Below, piece after piece: positions 63,208 through 64,000 of a stretch of DNA of 64,000 bases. Made by a program: the position numbers and the translations under genes. The DNA comes from Pedobacter sp. PACM 27299 (GTDB lineage Bacteria; Bacteroidota; Bacteroidia; Sphingobacteriales; Sphingobacteriaceae), in assembly GCF_001412655.1 (NCBI RefSeq), contig NZ_CP012996.1, positions 5,332,001 to 5,396,000 of the forward strand. Direction: 5' to 3'. Within the stretch, counting starts at the first letter, position 1, and each line of letters starts with the position of its first letter. The notes under the pieces were generated by a model. That model was not told where the DNA came from and did not search any database. It was given only the letters and a program-made list of their open reading frames with translations.

Positions 63208-64000
63208 ATGAAACATACAATCAATGAATTAGAAGATATCGCTTCTCAAGTAAGAAGAGATATTGTTAGAATGGTGCACGGTTGCCAATCAGGCCACCCC
63301 GGAGGATCATTAGGATGTGCAGACTTTATGACTGCATTGTATTTTGATGTGATGAACCACACTACTGATTTTAAAATGGATGGAATAGGAGAAGATATAT
63401 TTTTCCTTTCTAACGGACATATTTCACCGGTTTTCTATAGTGCGCTGGCTAGATCAGGCTATTTTGAAGTTAGTGAGCTGGCTACATTCAGAAAATTAAA
63501 TTCAAGATTACAGGGACATCCAACTACACATGAGCACCTTCCAGGTATCAGAATTGCTTCCGGATCTTTAGGTCAGGGCATGTCTGTAGCGATTGGGGCT
63601 GCACAAGCGAAGAAATTAAACAAAGACCATTCCACAGTTTATGTGTTATTAGGAGATGGAGAATTACAGGAAGGCCAAAATTGGGAAGCCATCATGTATG
63701 CACCATTCAATAAGGTTGACAATTTGATTGCTTCTATTGATTATAATGGACAGCAGATTGATGGTCCTACTGAAAAAGTACTTTCTTTAGAGAGTTTACA
63801 GGCTAAATTCGAAGCTTTCGGATGGCATGTAATCACCTCTAATGGTAACGATATGGCTGATATTGTGAAAGCTTTACACTATGCTAAATCTTTAACTGGT
63901 AAAGGCAAACCTATTTTAAACTTAATGAGTACTATCATGGGTAATGGTGTAGATTTCATGATGGGATCACACAAATGGCATGGTATTGCTCCAAATGACG
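63208..64000 (+). CDS. Transketolase, N-terminal subunit (partial at window end)
   Basis: 264 codons from ATG 63208, open at the end of the window. It contains the thiamine-diphosphate domain of transketolase: GCQSGHPGGSLGCADFM near 27, SGSLGQGMSVAIGAA near 117 and the ThDP motif GDGELQEGQNWEA around 150 with the metal-binding Asn near SIDYNGQQ. Split transketolases of about 280 residues are usual in Bacteroidota, and the sequence fits the split type; the C-terminal partner gene is expected next. It interconverts pentose and triose phosphates. Confidence 0.9.
   Translation, partial: MKHTINELEDIASQVRRDIVRMVHGCQSGHPGGSLGCADFMTALYFDVMNHTTDFKMDGIGEDIFFLSNGHISPVFYSALARSGYFEVSELATFRKLNSRLQGHPTTHEHLPGIRIASGSLGQGMSVAIGAAQAKKLNKDHSTVYVLLGDGELQEGQNWEAIMYAPFNKVDNLIASIDYNGQQIDGPTEKVLSLESLQAKFEAFGWHVITSNGNDMADIVKALHYAKSLTGKGKPILNLMSTIMGNGVDFMMGSHKWHGIAPND

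Noticed and set aside
1..64000. tRNA, rRNA, CRISPR array, prophage or insertion sequence
   Set aside because: No cloverleaf, repeat-spacer pattern, integrase, transposase or phage structural gene was seen anywhere on either strand.

Overview
The window looks like chromosomal DNA from a Bacteroidota bacterium of the Sphingobacteriaceae, most like Pedobacter. This rests on gene content and promoter style, not on a database match: a PorT-type secretion gene, a type IX secretion sorting tail, GH20 hexosaminidases, FucP-like sugar transporters, a DUF6089 / uppS / bamA / two OmpH block, and recurrent TTG-N19-21-TAnnTTTG promoters. No rRNA, tRNA, CRISPR array, complete prophage or insertion sequence was recognised.

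Layout. 1-4018: an ECF sigma factor with a textbook promoter, diverging from a small membrane/ABC exporter group of unknown substrate. 4028-13990: a sugar and amino-sugar region with a GntP permease, two GH20 hexosaminidases of different architecture, a DeoR regulator, and a ridA / PfkB kinase / PLP D-hydroxyamino-acid lyase operon. 14219-18931: UspA, a CAT-like acyltransferase, a Crp-like regulator, a DMT exporter and small stress-type proteins. 18976-26313: an XRE-cupin regulator with its amino-acid permease, a K+-dependent-type membrane pyrophosphatase, a second APC permease and MarC. 26467-35313: an RNA methyltransferase, a periplasmic-binding lipoprotein, guaA, dCMP deaminase, a FucP-type transporter, LysE and a long PurF-like protein. 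35545-44945: a GIN-domain protein and the envelope block murI / ompH / ompH / bamA / uppS / DUF6089 / nadK / CBS / hydrolase. 45058-51430: YqeY, SDR, porT, ubiE, engB, UbiA and an M3 peptidase. 51487-63000: a third APC permease, a structured 0.9-kb gene-poor stretch, kup, a T9SS-tailed protein, FAH / M23 / bcp, a hybrid histidine kinase and a frameshifted FucP-type transporter. The window ends inside a transketolase N-terminal subunit.

How genes work together. The most coherent accessory system is 4028-13990. Gluconate-type import, a fold-III PLP enzyme with a dehydratase-like His-x-Cys metal site, RidA, a 2-keto-3-deoxygluconate-type kinase and a DeoR regulator together suggest catabolism of an amino-sugar acid such as D-glucosaminate, next to hexosaminidases that release amino sugars. 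Two operator-like palindromes lie upstream of ridA. The rest is mostly core metabolism and envelope biogenesis.

Other notable signals are a perfect 24-bp palindrome upstream of the GIN-domain gene, probable leaderless guaA and engB messages, terminators placed just before murI and the dCMP deaminase, and a 16-bp inverted repeat built from an 11-bp unit near 53.6 kb. Promoter, terminator and operator calls are by eye.
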